The notes beneath the pieces were generated by a model. It made no database searches. It had not been told where the DNA came from and was given only the letters and a program-made list of their open reading frames with translations. This document shows, piece by piece, positions 1 through 12,517 of a stretch of DNA of 64,000 nucleotides. Position numbers and translations under genes: made by a program. The first letter of the stretch is position 1; each line of letters opens with the position of its first letter. Origin of the DNA: Rhizobium sp. ZPR4 (GTDB taxonomy: Bacteria; Pseudomonadota; Alphaproteobacteria; Rhizobiales; Rhizobiaceae); the NCBI RefSeq assembly GCF_040215725.1, contig NZ_CP157967.1, positions 1,984,001 through 2,048,000 of the forward strand, read 5' to 3'.

Positions 1-20
1 ACGGTGAGTGTAATGGGCAT
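1..20 (-). CDS. 5' end of a gene divergent from the TetR regulator (cut by window edge)
   Basis: Only six codons and part of a seventh lie in the window, reading MPITLT from an ATG at 20-18. The start is supported by a clear AAGGAG ribosome binding site on the minus strand at about 28-33, eight bases upstream. The gene is divergent from the TetR regulator, with the repeated GATCACTCT motifs between them, so it is the likely target of that regulator. Too little is visible to name a function. Confidence 0.6.
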
Positions 21-60
21 GGGATATCTCCTTGTTGGACCTGTGACGGCAATTGATATA

Positions 61-127
61 TACCGATCACTCTTTAACGATACACACCGATCACTCTCTA
101 CGCAATAGATAAAGAGAGATCACTCTT
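61..127. promoter_or_regulatory. Candidate TetR operator cluster
   Basis: The 9-mer GATCACTCT occurs three times in direct orientation, at 65-73, 89-97 and 118-126. The first two copies are preceded by ACC (ACCGATCACTCT). The third copy lies just before the ribosome binding site of the TetR gene. This spacing within a divergent promoter fits autoregulation plus control of the leftward gene. Binding is inferred, not shown. Confidence 0.5.
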
Positions 128-140
128 AATGGAGGCGATA

Positions 141-746
141 ATGCGCTATAGCGCCGAACATAAGGAAGAAACCCGGACGCGGGTCGTCGCGGCGGCAGGG
201 CAAGTCTTTCGCAAGGAAGGCTATGGCGGCGCGGGCATCGATGCGCTGACGAAAGCGGCCGGCGTCACCAACGGCGCCTTCTACGGACATTTCAAGTCCA
301 AGAGCGAAGCGTTTCGCACCGCTGTCGTGGAAGGATTGGAAGAGTTGCGCCAAGCGATCCTGGTGCTCAGGCAAAATCAGCCGAAAGACTGGTTGAAGGC
401 ACTTGCCAGCTTCTATCTCGGTTACAAGCGGACCTGCGATCTCGGCGATAGCTGCACGCTGCCGAGCCTTTCCCCCGATGTGATGCGTGCCGATGAAGAA
501 ACACGCGGCGTCTATACGGTAGAGTTGAGAAAATTGATCGCGGATGTTGCCGCCGGCCTGCCGGAAAGCGCAAACCCTGGCGAAACAACGGCGGAGGATC
601 GTGCCATCGTTCTTCTCGCAACGCTGAGCGGTGGTCTGACGCTTGCCCGCGCCGTCTCCGATCCCACCCTTTCCGTGCACATAGCCGAAGTCATTGAACG
701 GGCTGCCCTGACGGCCGGCAATCCTTCGCGGCCACAAGGCGAATGA
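141..746 (+). CDS. TetR/AcrR-family transcriptional regulator
   Basis: A 201-residue protein, a usual length for TetR regulators. The N-terminal DNA-binding domain has its helix-turn-helix at about residues 33-51 (GIDALTKAAG...YGHF), and the rest is a helical ligand-binding domain of unknown specificity. An upstream ATG at 129 is in frame, but the one at 141 is preferred: GGAGG at 131-135 is correctly spaced for it, and the protein then begins MRYSAEHKEET, typical of this subgroup. The gene is divergent from the one cut by the left edge, which is the probable target. Repeated GATCACTCT motifs upstream are candidate operators. Confidence 0.9.
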   Translation: MRYSAEHKEETRTRVVAAAGQVFRKEGYGGAGIDALTKAAGVTNGAFYGHFKSKSEAFRTAVVEGLEELRQAILVLRQNQPKDWLKALASFYLGYKRTCDLGDSCTLPSLSPDVMRADEETRGVYTVELRKLIADVAAGLPESANPGETTAEDRAIVLLATLSGGLTLARAVSDPTLSVHIAEVIERAALTAGNPSRPQGE

Positions 747-773
747 CGATGCAATTCACGTGATGAAGGAATA

Positions 774-804
774 GCCGAGGCGAAGCTTGCCGCTCCGCCT
801 CGGC
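774..804. terminator. Inverted repeat between convergent genes
   Basis: A 9-bp perfect stem (GCCGAGGCG at 774-782 with CGCCTCGGC at 796-804) lies between the converging TetR and ABC ATPase genes. There is no long T-run on either side, so it may be a weak bidirectional terminator. Confidence 0.5.
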
Positions 805-811
805 GGGCCAT

Positions 812-1816
812 TTACGCCCGGATCGCCTTGTCGTTCGCATCGAAACGATGCATCTGGCTTGCATCCGGCGTCGCATAGACCATCTCGTCCGGCTCATATC
901 TATGTTCGCCGAAGAGACGCGCGGTCAGAAGGCCGGTGGCCTCGGATTCGAGGTAGATGATCGTATCGGCACCGAGATGCTCGACATGGATGACCTTGGC
1001 CGCCCATGTGCCCTGATCGCGCGACAGCGTGATATGTTCGGGGCGGATGCCGACGGTCTTGGCACCGCTTTCGCCGAGCCGTTCTGCTGGGATGAAATTC
1101 ATCTGCGGCGAGCCGATGAAGCCGGCAACGAAGGTGTTGGCCGGGCGGTTATAAAGCTCCATCGGCGAACCGATCTGCTCGATCGCACCGGCATTGAGCA
1201 CGACGATCTTGTCGGCAAGCGTCATCGCCTCGACCTGGTCGTGAGTGACATAGATCATCGTCGCTTTCAGGCTGCGATGCAGCCGGGCGATTTCGAGGCG
1301 GGTCTGGACACGCAGCGCCGCATCGAGGTTCGACAGCGGCTCATCGAAAAGGAAAAGCTCGGGTTCGCGCACGATGGCGCGGCCGATGGCGACACGCTGG
1401 CGCTGGCCGCCGGAAAGCTCTGAAGGACGGCGAGCCAGATAGGGCTCGAGCGACAGCATACCGGAAGCTTTCCCGACGCGGCTTTCGATTTCGGCCTTCG
1501 CGGTACCGGCCTGCTTGAGGCCAAGCCCCATATTGTCCTTCACAGTCAGATGCGGATAGAGCGCATAGGACTGGAACACCATCGAAATGCCGCGCTTGGC
1601 CGGCGGCGTCACCGTCACATCCTGGCCATTGATCAGCACGGCACCGGAGGTCACGTCCTCCAGGCCAGCAATGCTGCGCAGAAGGGTCGACTTGCCGCAG
1701 CCGGAAGGACCAACGAAGATGACGAACTCACCATCCTGCACTTCGAGGTCGATACCCTTCAGCACGTCATGCGTACCGTAGGCCTTGCGGATGGATTTCA
1801 GTTGAAGCGATCCCAC
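812..1816 (-). CDS. Sugar ABC transporter ATP-binding protein (UgpC/MalK type)
   Basis: A 334-residue cytoplasmic ATPase that powers the carbohydrate importer encoded upstream. Walker A is GPSGCGKST (residues 36-44), the signature is LSGGQRQR, and Walker B is [14 protein letters not shown]-terminal OB/TOBE region with GIRPEH marks the MalK/UgpC subfamily. The start is set at GTG 1816, 10 bases after the oxidoreductase stop and behind an AGGA site; the longer open frame would overlap that gene. It is the last gene of the operon. The substrate is inferred from the neighbours only. Confidence 0.92.
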   Translation of the reverse strand: MGSLQLKSIRKAYGTHDVLKGIDLEVQDGEFVIFVGPSGCGKSTLLRSIAGLEDVTSGAVLINGQDVTVTPPAKRGISMVFQSYALYPHLTVKDNMGLGLKQAGTAKAEIESRVGKASGMLSLEPYLARRPSELSGGQRQRVAIGRAIVREPELFLFDEPLSNLDAALRVQTRLEIARLHRSLKATMIYVTHDQVEAMTLADKIVVLNAGAIEQIGSPMELYNRPANTFVAGFIGSPQMNFIPAERLGESGAKTVGIRPEHITLSRDQGTWAAKVIHVEHLGADTIIYLESEATGLLTARLFGEHRYEPDEMVYATPDASQMHRFDANDKAIRA

Positions 1817-1826
1817 AGTCTTGTCC

Positions 1827-2891
1827 TTATAGATAAACAGGCTTGCCGGTGCGCACGCTCTCATCGGCGGCAAGGCATATGCGCAGCGATTGAACGGCAT
1901 CGTCCATATGGCGATTGAGGTCGATATCCTCGCGGATGGCCTTCAGCATGAAGGCCTGCTCGAAGTCGCAGAGCTCCTGATGGCCCGGTTCGCCATCCAT
2001 ATGCAGATCCTGATCCGGCCGGATAAACTGGCCGTTCGGGCCAGTCTCGGCGTTGTGCAGCCGGATAACCGACGTCTTCGTGTGCATGTCGATATCATCG
2101 GACTTGGCATTCTGATCCATGGCGATCGAGACCGAGCCGTTCGGCGACATCACATCCTTTACGAAGAAAGCCGTCTCCGAGATCATCGGACCCCAGGCGG
2201 CTTCGTACCAGCCGACAGAACCGTCTTCGAAAATCACCTGGAGATGGCCGTAATTATACATGTCCGGCTTGATTTCCTGCGTCAGCCGCAGACCCATCCC
2301 ACGTACCTCGACGGGCTTGGCGTCGGTGATCTGGCACATGACGTCGACATAATGTACGCCGCAATCGACGATTGGCGACGTGTTTTGCATCAGCGCCTTG
2401 TGCGTCTCCCAGGTCGGACCGCTCGATTGCTGATTGAGGTTCATGCGGAATACGTAGGGGCCGCCGAGCTTACGCGCTTCGGCAATCAACCGCATCCACG
2501 AGGGATGATGGCGCAGGATGTAGCCGATCGTCAGCTTCTTGCCGGCCTTTTTCGCAGCCGCGACCACACGCTCGGCATCTTCGACGGTCGTCGCCAGCGG
2601 CTTCTCGACGAAGACGTGGCAGCCGGCTTCGAAGGCCATGACCGCAAAATCGGCATGGCTGTCGGAATAGGTATTGATGGAGCAGAGGTCCGGTTTCAGC
2701 TCCTTCAACGCGGTCTCGAAATCCGGATGGACCGTATATCCCCGCAGCTCCTCAGGCAGTTCGCGCTTGGAGCGGTTGACCAGGCCGACAATCTCGAAGC
2801 CCGGATTGTGGTGATAGGCCAGCGCATGGCTGCGGCCCATATTGCCAAGGCCGGCAACGAGAACGCGGATCGGCTTTTCAGATGGGCTCAC
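1827..2891 (-). CDS. Gfo/Idh/MocA-family oxidoreductase
   Basis: A 354-residue NAD(P)-dependent sugar oxidoreductase. The Rossmann motif GLGNMG is at residues 14-19, the family EKP motif (VEKPLATT) is present, and the C-terminal half is the usual alpha/beta domain. The GTG start at 2891 overlaps the permease stop (GTGA), so translation is probably coupled. An open frame extends 65 codons further upstream but lies inside the permease gene. Its place between permease and ATPase suggests that it oxidises the imported sugar or a derivative. The exact substrate cannot be read from the sequence. Confidence 0.88.
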   Translation of the reverse strand: MSPSEKPIRVLVAGLGNMGRSHALAYHHNPGFEIVGLVNRSKRELPEELRGYTVHPDFETALKELKPDLCSINTYSDSHADFAVMAFEAGCHVFVEKPLATTVEDAERVVAAAKKAGKKLTIGYILRHHPSWMRLIAEARKLGGPYVFRMNLNQQSSGPTWETHKALMQNTSPIVDCGVHYVDVMCQITDAKPVEVRGMGLRLTQEIKPDMYNYGHLQVIFEDGSVGWYEAAWGPMISETAFFVKDVMSPNGSVSIAMDQNAKSDDIDMHTKTSVIRLHNAETGPNGQFIRPDQDLHMDGEPGHQELCDFEQAFMLKAIREDIDLNRHMDDAVQSLRICLAADESVRTGKPVYL

Positions 2892-3727
2892 TTGACTGCT
2901 CCGGATGTAATGCCGCGAATGAGTTGACGCGAGAAGATAACGTAGAGGATGAGGATTGGCAGGATGGCGAGCGTCAGGGCTGCCAGCACCGCGTTCCAGT
3001 TGGTAACGAACTGGCCGATGAAGATCTGCGATCCGAGCGTCACCGTCTTGGTCGCTTCGCTCGGCGCCAGAATCAGCGGGAACCACAGATCGTTCCAGAT
3101 CGGGATCATGGTGAAAACTGCCACCGTCGCCATCGCCGGACGGACCAGCGGCAGCACCAGACGGAAGAAGATCGCGTATTCGCTGAGACCGTCGATGCGA
3201 CCGGCATTCTTCAGATCGTCGGAAACCGTCCGCATGAACTCGGACAGGATGAAGATCGCCAGCGGCAAGCCTTGCGCGGTATAGACCAGGATCAGCGCCG
3301 TCAGCGTGTTGACGAGGCCGGCGGCGACCATGCCCTGCAGGATCGCGACCGTGCCAAGACGGATCGGGATCATAATGCCGATCGCCAGATAAAGCCCCAT
3401 GACCGTATTGCCGCGGAAACGGTATTCCGACAGCGCGAATGCGGCCATCGCTCCAAACAGCAGCGTCAGGATGATCGAGACGATCGTCACGACGAAGCTG
3501 TTCTGGAAATAGGTGAAGAAATCCCCCTGCTTCAGAACGGTGTCATAGCCGATCATGCTGAAGGAGGACGGCGTCGGGACGCTCAAGGGTGCCCGGAAAA
3601 TCGAGGCGCGATCCTTGAAGGAGTTGATGACCGTCAGGAACACCGGAAAAATGGCGACGAGTGTGTAGGCGATGAGCGCCAGATGGACGAAGCCGGTGCG
3701 GACAAGGGAAGTGCGTGCCTTGGACAT
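2888..3727 (-). CDS. Carbohydrate ABC transporter permease (MalG/UgpE type)
   Basis: A 279-residue inner-membrane permease with about six hydrophobic segments. The cytoplasmic coupling loop (EAA-type) reads AGRIDGLSEYAIFFRLVLPL. It pairs with the upstream permease to form the channel. The start at 3727 lies 12 bases after the stop of the first permease, and its own stop overlaps the oxidoreductase start. It belongs to the CUT1 class of sugar importers. Confidence 0.92.
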   Translation of the reverse strand: MSKARTSLVRTGFVHLALIAYTLVAIFPVFLTVINSFKDRASIFRAPLSVPTPSSFSMIGYDTVLKQGDFFTYFQNSFVVTIVSIILTLLFGAMAAFALSEYRFRGNTVMGLYLAIGIMIPIRLGTVAILQGMVAAGLVNTLTALILVYTAQGLPLAIFILSEFMRTVSDDLKNAGRIDGLSEYAIFFRLVLPLVRPAMATVAVFTMIPIWNDLWFPLILAPSEATKTVTLGSQIFIGQFVTNWNAVLAALTLAILPILILYVIFSRQLIRGITSGAVK

Positions 3728-3739
3728 GGGTCGCGCTCC

Positions 3740-4693
3740 TCAGAACTGATAGCGACGGATGCGCCGCTGCACGATGAAAAGATAGAAGGAGACGCCGGCC
3801 AGAATGATGAGGAACATCACCGTCGCGATCGTCGCCCCCATCGAGCGGTCACCCAGCTGCAGCTGGAAGCCGAAGAACACGCGGTAAAGCAGCGTACCGA
3901 GGATATCGGTCGAGCCATCCGGTCCCGCCAAAGCCCCTTGCACGGTATAGACCAGGTCGAACGCGTTGAAATTGCCGACGAAAGTCAGGATCGAGATGAT
4001 GCCGATTGCCGGCAGCACCAGCGGCAGCTTGATCTTCCAGAACTGGCTCCAGCCGGTAATTCCGTCACATTCAGCGGCTTCGATCACCTCTTCGGGGATG
4101 TTGAGCAGCGCGGCATAGATCAGCATCATCGGAATGCCGACATATTGCCAGACCGAGATAAGCGCGACGGTAATCAGCGCCGTGCTCGGCCTGCCGAGCC
4201 ACGGGGCGAAGAACGATTTCAGACCGATGACATTCAGAAGCTCGGGCGCAACACCCCAGAGCGGCGAGAGGATCAGCTTCCAGATGAAGCCGACGACGAC
4301 GAAGGAAAGCAGCGTCGGCAGGAATATGGCCGTGCGATAGAAGGCGACGAAACGCAGCTTCGGCAGCGACAGGAGTGCAGCCAGCGCGACACCGATCGGA
4401 TTCTGCACGCACATGTGGATGACGAAGAAGATCAGGTTGTTGCGCAGCGCATTCCAGAAATCATGCGACCAGCGGTCATCGCCGAACAACACCTTGAAAT
4501 TGTTCAGGCCGACGAAGACAGATTGGTTGTCGACAACATTGTAGAGCGACAGGCGCAATGTCTCGATCAGCGGCAGGATCATGACCGCCGTATAGACGAC
4601 GAAGGCCGGGAAAAGGAAGACGAGGATGTGCCAGCGCTTGGAGCGCCTGATCGGCGTCACCTCAAGGGCATCTGATGTCGCAGCGTCGCTCAT
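3740..4693 (-). CDS. Sugar ABC transporter permease (MalF/UgpA type)
   Basis: A 317-residue membrane protein with an N-terminal hydrophobic segment at about residues 25-45 and a conserved coupling loop (EAAECDGITGWSQFWKIKLPL region). It is the partner of the downstream MalG/UgpE-type permease. It lies about 200 bases downstream of the binding-protein gene, with a hairpin in between that may reduce its expression relative to the binding protein. Confidence 0.92.
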   Translation of the reverse strand: MSDAATSDALEVTPIRRSKRWHILVFLFPAFVVYTAVMILPLIETLRLSLYNVVDNQSVFVGLNNFKVLFGDDRWSHDFWNALRNNLIFFVIHMCVQNPIGVALAALLSLPKLRFVAFYRTAIFLPTLLSFVVVGFIWKLILSPLWGVAPELLNVIGLKSFFAPWLGRPSTALITVALISVWQYVGIPMMLIYAALLNIPEEVIEAAECDGITGWSQFWKIKLPLVLPAIGIISILTFVGNFNAFDLVYTVQGALAGPDGSTDILGTLLYRVFFGFQLQLGDRSMGATIATVMFLIILAGVSFYLFIVQRRIRRYQF

Positions 4694-4851
4694 GGCTTTC
4701 TGCCTGTTTTTCTTGGCTGCATGCCGACGCAGCAGCTCTAAGGTTCAAATCCACCCGCTGCCTCGGCTCTTCAGCCGAATGGAAGCGACATCGGGCGTGT
4801 CGAATGCAGAAGCGAAAACGATCGCCCATCCAATCATCCAAACAACGAAAA

Positions 4852-4880
4852 GGGCGAGGAGCCCGAAAGACCCCTCGCCC
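4852..4880 (-). terminator. Hairpin after the binding-protein gene
   Basis: An 8-bp stem, GGGCGAGG (4852-4859) with CCTCGCCC (4873-4880). On the minus strand it is followed by TTTTC. It is placed right after the binding-protein stop. It probably acts as a partial terminator or 3' stabiliser that gives excess binding protein over permeases. Confidence 0.65.
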
Positions 4881-4894
4881 GTATCAAGCAGTGA

Positions 4895-6154
4895 TTACTT
4901 GCCCGGCTTGTACCAGCTGTCGAGGCCCTTCTGGAGCTTCGCGCCGGCCTGTTCCGGAGTGTCCGTGCCGTTGATCACGTTTGCGGACTCGGTCCAGGTT
5001 TCGTTTTCCAGGTTCGGCGTGCCGCGCGACAGGATCTGATAGGTCGAACGAACGGTCGACTTGTGATTGTCACGCCAGGAAACGAATTCCTGCGCGAGCG
5101 CATCGCTCATCTTCACCGGATGCGAGTTCAGGCTGAAGAAGCCCGGCAGCGAGTTGGCATAGATGGTAGCAAACTCGTCGGAAGCGACCCAGTCGAGGAA
5201 CTTCTTGGCTTCTTCCTGATGCTTGCTCTTCGTATTCAAGCCGACGCCGATATCCGGATGGTCGGAGATATAGGCTGTGTCACCAGCCTTTGCGACCGGC
5301 GGCGGGAATGCGCCCATCTTGAACTGCGCCTGGGTGTTGAAGAGAGCAATTTCCCAGGAGCCGGCCGGATAGATCGCAGCCTTGCCGAGCGTGAAGAGGT
5401 TCTGGCTGTCAGCGTAGCCCTGAGCTTCGAAGCCGTCACCGAGGTAGGGCTTCCACTTTGCCAGTTCCTTGTAAGGATCGACCCACGGTGCGTCCGTCAG
5501 CTTTTCCTTGCCAGCGATCAGAGCCTTGCGGCCTTCCTCACCCTTCCAGTAGTTCGGGCCGATGTTCTGGTAGCCCATGGTTGCGGCTTCCCAGAGGTCC
5601 TTCGTGCCCATAGCCATCGGAATGTAGGTGCCGTCGGCCTTGATCTTGTCGAGAACGGCGAAGAACTCGTCGCGCGTCGTCGGCACCTTGAGGCCGAGCT
5701 TGTCGAAGGCATCCTTGTTGTAGATGAAGCCGTGGATGACCGAAGCCATCGGCACGCAGAAGGTCGACTTGCCGTCGTCGGTCGACCACGCGGCCTTGGC
5801 GACAGCCGAGAAGTTTTCCAGGCCTTTAAGCTTGGTCAGATCGGCAAGATGCTTCTTGTTGAAGAGGTCGAGCGAAGCATCGAACGGGCGGCAGGTGATG
5901 ATGTCGCCTGCAGAGCCGGCATCGAGCTTGGCGTTCAGCGATGCGTTGTATTCGGTCGGCGCCGTCGGCGAGAAGACGATCTTGATGCCCGGGTTCTTCG
6001 CTTCGAAAGCCGGGATGATCTTTTCCTGCCAGATCTGCAGGTCGTCGTTACGCCAGCTTTCAACCGTCAGCGTCACATCGGCCGCGTGCGCAAGGCTAAC
6101 TGACGTCAGCAGGCTCGATGCGAGAAGCAAGCCTTTCAGAACATTGGTTTTCAT
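4895..6154 (-). CDS. Extracellular sugar-binding protein of the ABC transporter
   Basis: A 419-residue periplasmic binding protein. A Sec signal peptide (MKTNVLKGLLLASSLL...AHA) is followed by mature residues beginning ADVTLTVESWR. The fold is that of the MalE-like family 1 binding proteins. The start at 6154 was chosen because it begins the signal peptide and has GGAGAGGG just upstream; a TTG 41 codons earlier gives no signal peptide. It is the first gene of the leftward operon. The sugar is not identifiable; the nearby BadF kinase and UTRA regulator suggest an amino sugar or disaccharide. Confidence 0.92.
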   Translation of the reverse strand: MKTNVLKGLLLASSLLTSVSLAHAADVTLTVESWRNDDLQIWQEKIIPAFEAKNPGIKIVFSPTAPTEYNASLNAKLDAGSAGDIITCRPFDASLDLFNKKHLADLTKLKGLENFSAVAKAAWSTDDGKSTFCVPMASVIHGFIYNKDAFDKLGLKVPTTRDEFFAVLDKIKADGTYIPMAMGTKDLWEAATMGYQNIGPNYWKGEEGRKALIAGKEKLTDAPWVDPYKELAKWKPYLGDGFEAQGYADSQNLFTLGKAAIYPAGSWEIALFNTQAQFKMGAFPPPVAKAGDTAYISDHPDIGVGLNTKSKHQEEAKKFLDWVASDEFATIYANSLPGFFSLNSHPVKMSDALAQEFVSWRDNHKSTVRSTYQILSRGTPNLENETWTESANVINGTDTPEQAGAKLQKGLDSWYKPGK

Positions 6155-6698
6155 TTCCCTCTCCTGTTTTCCGCGCCATAGCAAGGCGCTGTTCTCGATC
6201 TGAAAATCCGCTGGCCTGTCCGAGGAAACGGTCAGCGCTCCATAGGGACCGCCAATACTGCCGACCCCTCCATGCAAAAGGCTTCAAAGGCGCCGGCCCT
6301 ATCAGCCCGATCAATTGCCGCCCGCCGCCATCAAACGGAGACGCTGCAAGAACTACGCGGGAAAATTATAACGACGTCGAAGCGAGATCCTCCTGATCCC
6401 TGGCAGCCTGACGCAACGACGAGATGCGCGCCCTTCCACTTCACCTACTGGCTGTTGTTTTTCTGCCAGCTTTGCCGATGTCCGTTCGTACTGTTCCCTT
6501 GCTCCGAATTAAGTCCAAAAAAATACCAATTGTCCAGCCGAATTTAACTTTCAGGTGTAAAAAGATTGAGGCTTATTAATTTATTGTGGGAATTCAATAG
6601 GATATTATCGGACAAAAATGCCCGCCTTGCCTATTGGTAAATGGTATTTTTTTGGTATTGTATGGAAAAACGGGGAACAGGCGGCATCCGGAGGCATG
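6155..6698. promoter_or_regulatory. Divergent promoter region of the sugar locus
   Basis: 544 bases without a convincing gene between the leftward transporter operon and the rightward kinase-regulator operon. It becomes AT-rich from about 6500. ATACCAAT (6523-6530) and its reverse-type copies ATTGGTA (6633-6639), ATGGTATT (6641-6648) and TTGGTATT (6652-6659) are candidate sites for the GntR regulator encoded at 7580. The copies at 6633-6659 lie close to the kinase start. Confidence 0.45.
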
Positions 6699-7583
6699 AT
6701 GGGGCAGTTTGCAATTGGTATCGATGGTGGCGGCACGAGTTGCCGCGCAGCTGTGATAGATCATAGTGGGCAGGTGCTTGGCACCGGCAAGGCTGGCGCG
6801 GCGAACATTCTCTCCGATCTGGAAAACTCACTGATCCATATTGTCACCTCGGCAAAGCAGGCTTTGATCGACGCCGGGCTCGCTCCCGGACTGCTGCAGA
6901 CGCTGCCGGCCGTTATCGGAACGGCAGGCGCCAATGTCGGCAACTACGGCAAAAAGGTCGAAGGCGCGCTGCCCTTTGCAAGCACGCGCGTCGTCACGGA
7001 TGCGACGACAGCGCTTCAAGGCGCTCTCGGCGACGCCGATGGTGTCATCGGCGCCTTCGGTACCGGTTCCGTCTATAATGCTCGTCGCGAGGGCAGGATC
7101 TGGGGCATCGGCGGCTGGGGTTTTGTCATAGGCGACCAGGCAAGTGGCGCTCGTCTTGGACGAGATTTGCTCGAGAGAGCTGTCCTGGCCCATGACAAGG
7201 TGACAGCCGGCTCGGCGCTCACGGCATCGATCATGGCCGAATACGGCAATGATCCGGAGCGCATCGTCGAGTTTGCGCATGCCTCCAAGCCCAAGGATTT
7301 TGCCCGCTATGCGCCGGTCATCTTCGAATATGCCGGGATGGAGGATGCCGTCGCCATCGACATCGTCAAGACGGCAGCGAAAGCCATAACCGAGAGCCTC
7401 GATGCGCTGCTTTGGCCGGAATGCCCTTCGATCTGCCTTCTCGGCGGCCTTGCCCAAGCTTATCGTCCCTGGCTTGATGAACGCCACAAAGCGATTCTCG
7501 CTGAACCAAGAGGGGACGTTCTACGGGGAGCCGTAGAATTGGCGGCGAAATTGCTGCGGGGTGGAGAGGAAAACAAGGCATGA
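6699..7583 (+). CDS. BadF/BadG-type sugar kinase (N-acetylglucosamine kinase-like)
   Basis: A 294-residue member of the ASKHA kinase fold. The phosphate-1 motif DGGGT is at residues 9-13, there is an adenosine-side GTGS motif near residue 122, and GGWGFVIGDQASG is typical of GlcNAc kinase-like BadF proteins. It would phosphorylate the sugar brought in by the divergent transporter. ATG 6699 is preferred over 6618 or 6696 because GGAGG at 6690-6694 is best spaced to it. Its stop overlaps the GntR start by four bases (ATGA). The sugar is inferred from family and context. Confidence 0.85.
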   Translation: MGQFAIGIDGGGTSCRAAVIDHSGQVLGTGKAGAANILSDLENSLIHIVTSAKQALIDAGLAPGLLQTLPAVIGTAGANVGNYGKKVEGALPFASTRVVTDATTALQGALGDADGVIGAFGTGSVYNARREGRIWGIGGWGFVIGDQASGARLGRDLLERAVLAHDKVTAGSALTASIMAEYGNDPERIVEFAHASKPKDFARYAPVIFEYAGMEDAVAIDIVKTAAKAITESLDALLWPECPSICLLGGLAQAYRPWLDERHKAILAEPRGDVLRGAVELAAKLLRGGEENKA

Positions 7584-8344
7584 CCGAAGATTTGAGCGCG
7601 ATCTTCTCGCCGGAGCGCCTTTCTGGAGGCGGCACAGGCCCGCTTTACGTCAAGCTACGGCGCACGCTCGAAGAGGCCGTGAAGGTCGGCAGGCTGAAGC
7701 ATGGGGATGCGCTTCCACCGGAGCGCGATATTGCCGAATTCGCCGCCGTCAGCCGCGTTACCGTCCGCAAGGCCATCGACGATCTTGTGGCCGAAGGTAT
7801 TCTCGTCCGCCGTCACGGCTCGGGAACATTCGTCGCAAAACCTGTTTCCAAGGTGGAGCAGCGGCTGTCGCAGCTGACATCATTTACTGAGGACATGGCC
7901 CGGCGCGGGATGACGGCTCGTTCCGAATGGCTGCATAAGGGCATCCACACGCCCTCCCCGGATGAAATGATGATTCTCGGTCTTGCCGCCGACACCAGGG
8001 TATCGCGGCTGAGCCGTCTCCGTATTGCCGACGATCAGCCATTGGCGATCGAGCACGCCAGCGTTTCCGGCGAATTCCTGCCGGATCCATCGGTGGTCAC
8101 GACATCGCTCTATGCGGAATTGGAAAAGCGTCAGGTGCGTCCCGTCCGCGCCGTTCAGCGCATATCGGCGACCAACATGAAAGAGGCGGATGCGGGGCTG
8201 CTCGGTGTTCCCGTCGGCGCTGCCGGCCTCTCGATCGAGCGTATCTCCTATCTCGGCTCCGGCCGGGCCGTCGAATTCACACGATCGCTCTATCGCGGCG
8301 ATGCCTATGATTTCGTCGCGGAACTGACGATCGGCGCGAACTAG
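7580..8344 (+). CDS. GntR-family regulator with UTRA domain
   Basis: A 254-residue repressor of the HutC/NagR subfamily. The winged helix-turn-helix lies at about residues 22-88 (LPPERDIAEFAAVSRVTVRKAI and RRHGSGTFV). A UTRA ligand domain at about 105-250 contains the typical RLRIADDQPLAIEHASV. It overlaps the kinase gene by four bases and is therefore translationally coupled to it. UTRA domains usually bind phosphorylated sugars, so it likely senses the kinase product and controls both divergent operons. Confidence 0.9.
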   Translation: MTEDLSAIFSPERLSGGGTGPLYVKLRRTLEEAVKVGRLKHGDALPPERDIAEFAAVSRVTVRKAIDDLVAEGILVRRHGSGTFVAKPVSKVEQRLSQLTSFTEDMARRGMTARSEWLHKGIHTPSPDEMMILGLAADTRVSRLSRLRIADDQPLAIEHASVSGEFLPDPSVVTTSLYAELEKRQVRPVRAVQRISATNMKEADAGLLGVPVGAAGLSIERISYLGSGRAVEFTRSLYRGDAYDFVAELTIGAN

Positions 8345-8381
8345 CTCAGATCCGCGAGACCGAAAAAATGCCGGAATCAAA

Positions 8382-8418
8382 AAAAGCCGCCCCAGCCAAG
8401 ATGACTGGGGCGGCTTTT
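8382..8418. terminator. Bidirectional rho-independent terminator
   Basis: A perfect 14-bp stem, AAAAGCCGCCCCAG (8382-8395) and its complement (8405-8418), with a 9-base loop. It is flanked by A-runs on the left and T-runs on the right, so it works for both the rightward GntR gene and the leftward metH gene. Confidence 0.9.
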
Positions 8419-8473
8419 GCATGCAGAATCAAATTCTGAGCGAAGCAGTGCAAGCCTTTGAAACGACTCGCAA

Positions 8474-12250
<3,777 letters not shown>

Positions 12251-12292
12251 AAGCGAATTCCTCTGGCCTGATTGCGACTCCGCAACCAGATC

Positions 12293-12312
12293 ACATAAAG
12301 ACATCTTTATGT
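12293..12312. promoter_or_regulatory. Perfect palindrome in the metH promoter
   Basis: ACATAAAGACATCTTTATGT has 9-bp perfect arms around a CA centre, 43 bases upstream of the metH start. Its CATAAAGA/TCTTTATG core resembles operators described for ArsR-type S-adenosylhomocysteine-responsive regulators of methionine genes in Proteobacteria. That assignment is from memory and is an inference. Confidence 0.6.
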
Positions 12313-12517
12313 CAACATATCTATGCTTGAAGTGGCATCATCGCAAGGACGATGCTGCCATAGTTCGACGTATTTTCGGAAAATAAGAGCGATCACAACC
12401 GATTGCCGGCACGCCCCATGGACAAGATGAGGACAGCGACACAGTTTCATCTGTTATGCAATGACAGCTCTATCGGCCAGAGCTATAGGCTTGAAGAAAG
12501 AATCCCAGGAGGACGGC

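Noticed and set aside
129..140. Earlier in-frame ATG for the TetR gene
   Set aside because: The GGAGG at 131-135 fits the ATG at 141, and the protein family begins there.
2882..4675. Long rightward open frame antisense to the two permease genes
   Set aside because: Composition is charged and repetitive without any family match; it is the shadow of two clearly recognised permeases.
12309..12318. ATGTCAACAT upstream of metH, the same 10-mer as in the phage left operator
   Set aside because: The match does not extend beyond ten bases into the 19-base operator pattern; likely chance.
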